Source: SG8-41 sp963802355
GTDB lineage: Bacteria > Pseudomonadota > Gammaproteobacteria > Burkholderiales > SG8-41
Direction of reading: 5' to 3'
DNA length: 64,000 nt
Assembly (NCBI GenBank): GCA_963802355.1
Contig: CAWDIV010000012.1
Coordinates: 1 to 64,000 of the forward strand
Of the stretch, positions 62,092-64,000 are shown piece after piece (positions within the stretch are counted from its first letter, which is position 1; each line of letters opens with the position of its first letter). The translations under genes and the position numbers were made by a program. The notes beneath the pieces are model-generated. The model saw only the letters and a list, made by a program, of their open reading frames with translations, was not told the DNA's origin and did no database searches.

Positions 62092-64000
62092 GCTTCAATC
62101 TCAGCGATTGGGCGCTGCGGCATCGGCCGTTCATCGGCTTTACCGTCGTTCTGCTATTCGTTGCCGGGCTGTACGGGCTGCGCGTGCTCCACCAGCGCGA
62201 AGACCCCGATTTTTCGTTTCGCGTTATGGTCGTGCGCACGGCTTACCCGGGCGCGACGGCGCAGGAGGTCGCCCAGCAGGTCACGGATGTCCTGGAAAAA
62301 AAGCTGCAGGACATGTCGTCGCTCGACTACCTGAAGAGTTACTCCAAACCGGGAGAATCGGTCATCTATGTCTACCCGCGGCAGGATTTGCCAGCGCGCG
62401 AGCTTCCCGAGTTCTGGTACCAGGTTCGCAAGAAGGTCGGCGATATACGAGTCTACCTGCCACCCGGAGCAGCCGGGCCGTTCTTCAACGATGAGTTTGG
62501 CGATACCTACAGCCTGCTCTATGCCATCTCCGGTGAGGGCCTCACCTACGCCGAGTTGAAGGACGTCGCCGATGACGTGCGCCAGCAGCTCCTCCGTTTG
62601 CCGAACGTGGAGAAGGTGGAGTTGATCGGCACACAGGACGAGCGGGTCTACGTCGAATTCTCCGAGGCGAAGCTCGCCACGCTCAAGCTCGATGCGCGGC
62701 AGGTCGCTGCTGCCCTTCAGGCGCAGAACTCGGTCGTGCCGGCCGGCATCGTCGATACCGACCGCGTGAATCTGCCGTTACGCGTGGACGGAACCTTTCG
62801 CTCTGTTTCCGAAGTTTCGCAACTGCGCGTCCGGATCAATGGATCGACCTTTCGCCTGGCCGACATCGCAAACGTCCGGCGCGGCTACATCGATCCCCCC
62901 GACACGAAGATGCGATTCAACAGCAGGGACGTCGTGGGGCTGGGAATCGTCGCTAACAAGCGCGCCGACATCATCAGGGTCGGCGAGGCGCTCGACCGCT
63001 CCGTGCGCACAATTGAGCAAGCGCTGCCCGTGGGCGTCGATATCGAGCGCGTCGCCAATCAGCCCAAGGTCATACGCGCGGCGATCGGGGAATTCACTCG
63101 GACGTTCGTCGAAGCGTTGAGCGTCGTACTGCTCGTCAGCTTTGCGAGCCTGGGGTTGCGCGCGGGGATGGTCGTAGCGCTAACAGTCCCGCTCGTGCTC
63201 GCCGGAACCTTTCTCGTCATGCTGGTTGGCGGCATCGAATTGCACCGGATATCGCTGGGTGCGCTGATTCTCTCGCTAGGCATCCTGGTCGATGACGCGA
63301 TGATCGCCATCGAGATGATGTCGAGGAAGCTGCAGGAAGGCGTGGAGCGCATCCAGGCCGCGTCCTTCGCCTACACCGCAACCGCCATTCCCATGCTTAC
63401 CGGCACGCTGATTTCGATCGCCGGCTTCCTGCCCGTCGGTCTCGCGCGCTCGCAGGCGGGCGAATACACCGAGACTATCTTCTGGATCATGGCCATTTCG
63501 CTGCTTCTCTCCTGGGCCGGCGCCGTCATATTCACGCCTTACCTGGGATATCTCATTCTGCCGAACCGGCCGCATGGCAGCCACGACGTATTCGCCACGC
63601 CGTTCTACAGCCGGCTGCGCCGCCTGATCGACTGGTGTGTCGCGCAGCGCAAGATCGTGATCGTCGCAACTTTGCTGCTCTTCGCTGTGGGAGTCGCGGC
63701 ATTCACCAAGGTGCCCCGGCAGTTCTTTCCCCAGTCCAACCGCGCGGAGTTGCTGGTCGACCTGTGGCTGCCCGAAGGATCGAGCTTCGCGCAAACCGAG
63801 GAAATTGCGAAGCGGATGGAAGCGGTCCTGGCGGAGGATCCCGGCGTCGAGCATACGCGACTTACGTGGGCGCCGGGTCGCCGCGCTTCTTCCTGCTGCT
63901 CGTCCAGCACCTGACGACGGTCAATCTCTCCGAGATCGTCGTCATGACGAAGGACAACAAGACGCGCGAAGCGGTCAAGGCACGGCTCGAAGCGCGACTC
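62088..64000 (+). CDS. RND efflux pump inner-membrane subunit (AcrB-like), partial
   Basis: Overlaps the adaptor stop by four bases. TM1 (RPFIGFTVVLLFVAGLYGL) is followed by the porter domain (AYPGATAQEVAQQVTDVLEK, NVEKVELIGTQDERVYVEFS), then TM2-6 (GRTF-like EALSVVLLVSFASLGLRAGM; LSLGILVDDAMIAIEMMSRK with the proton-relay Asp pair). The frame breaks near 63865 and continues VGAGSPRFFLLLVQHLTTV to the window edge. About 640 of an expected ~1,020 residues are present. The sequence is nearer the heavy-metal/multidrug HAE-like RND branch with short MFPs than to AcrB itself. Confidence 0.88.

Noticed and set aside
1..64000. CRISPR arrays, prophage, rRNA or tRNA genes
   Set aside because: No regularly spaced direct repeats, phage structural genes, cloverleaf-like or rRNA sequences were seen on either strand.

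Overview
The window is GC-rich, densely coding and proteobacterial in character. The hybrid sensor kinase, pfam04392-type binding protein, PaoABC-type oxidoreductase and GGGGTCAGACC-like intergenic repeats together suggest a betaproteobacterium (Burkholderiales-like), but no marker gene is present and the placement is inference. I saw no rRNA, tRNA, CRISPR array, prophage or complete insertion sequence.

Two kinds of damage run through the window. First, about twenty otherwise recognisable genes are split by single frameshifts with all their domains still present (DUF4396, CorA, VOC, FMN reductase, epoxide hydrolase, hybrid kinase, OmpR regulator, MOSC fusion, the adaptor and RND pump, and others). 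This looks like indel error in the assembly at least as much as biology. These are listed as CDS over the whole span, with the break position given. Second, many intergenic stretches hold true gene fragments (aldehyde dehydrogenase ends, PhoX C-terminus, MFS C-terminus, TrmO N-terminus, DUF899 pieces, half receiver domains). A simple indel cannot explain these; they are listed as pseudogenes.

Layout. 0-14 kb: MFS transporter, lipoprotein hydrolase, CorA, a convergence of small redox and stress genes (VOC, msrA/msrB, FMN reductase, SemiSWEET, GNAT, CMD, cupins), a binding protein and an epoxide hydrolase. A 332-bp element with terminal inverted repeats lies at 6056-6387. 14-22 kb: signalling block with a seven-PAS hybrid histidine kinase, a receiver-only protein, an OmpR regulator and receiver remnants around osmC. 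22-30 kb: MOSC-ferredoxin reductase-ferredoxin fusion, truncated phosphodiesterase, ArsC-like protein lacking its catalytic Cys, TrmO, DUF899, DUF1801, MORN-repeat protein. 30-35 kb: an ECF sigma/anti-sigma pair diverging from a metallophosphoesterase and a CuA-type cupredoxin, then a glycerophosphodiesterase. 35-41 kb: DUF2182, three DUF899 genes with DUF899 debris, and a tandemly duplicated ~0.9-kb unit carrying an SRPBCC gene. 41-48 kb: AraC, VOC, DoxX, an ECF sigma-SnoaL operon with two short-chain reductases, and a divergent EamA/ArsR pair.

48-51 kb holds small unrelated genes (DUF427, 91-aa hypothetical, SMR exporter, GFA, cupin) separated by attC-like hairpins, the signature of integron gene cassettes without an integrase (a CALIN). 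51-55 kb is a three-subunit molybdenum hydroxylase operon (PaoABC-like). 55-64 kb carries a fifth DUF899, DUF1579, a monooxygenase, an HtrA-like protease with a degenerate-receiver LuxR regulator, and a TetR-controlled RND efflux system whose operators flank the regulator. The common theme is detoxification, redox repair and efflux in a fast-rearranging accessory region.
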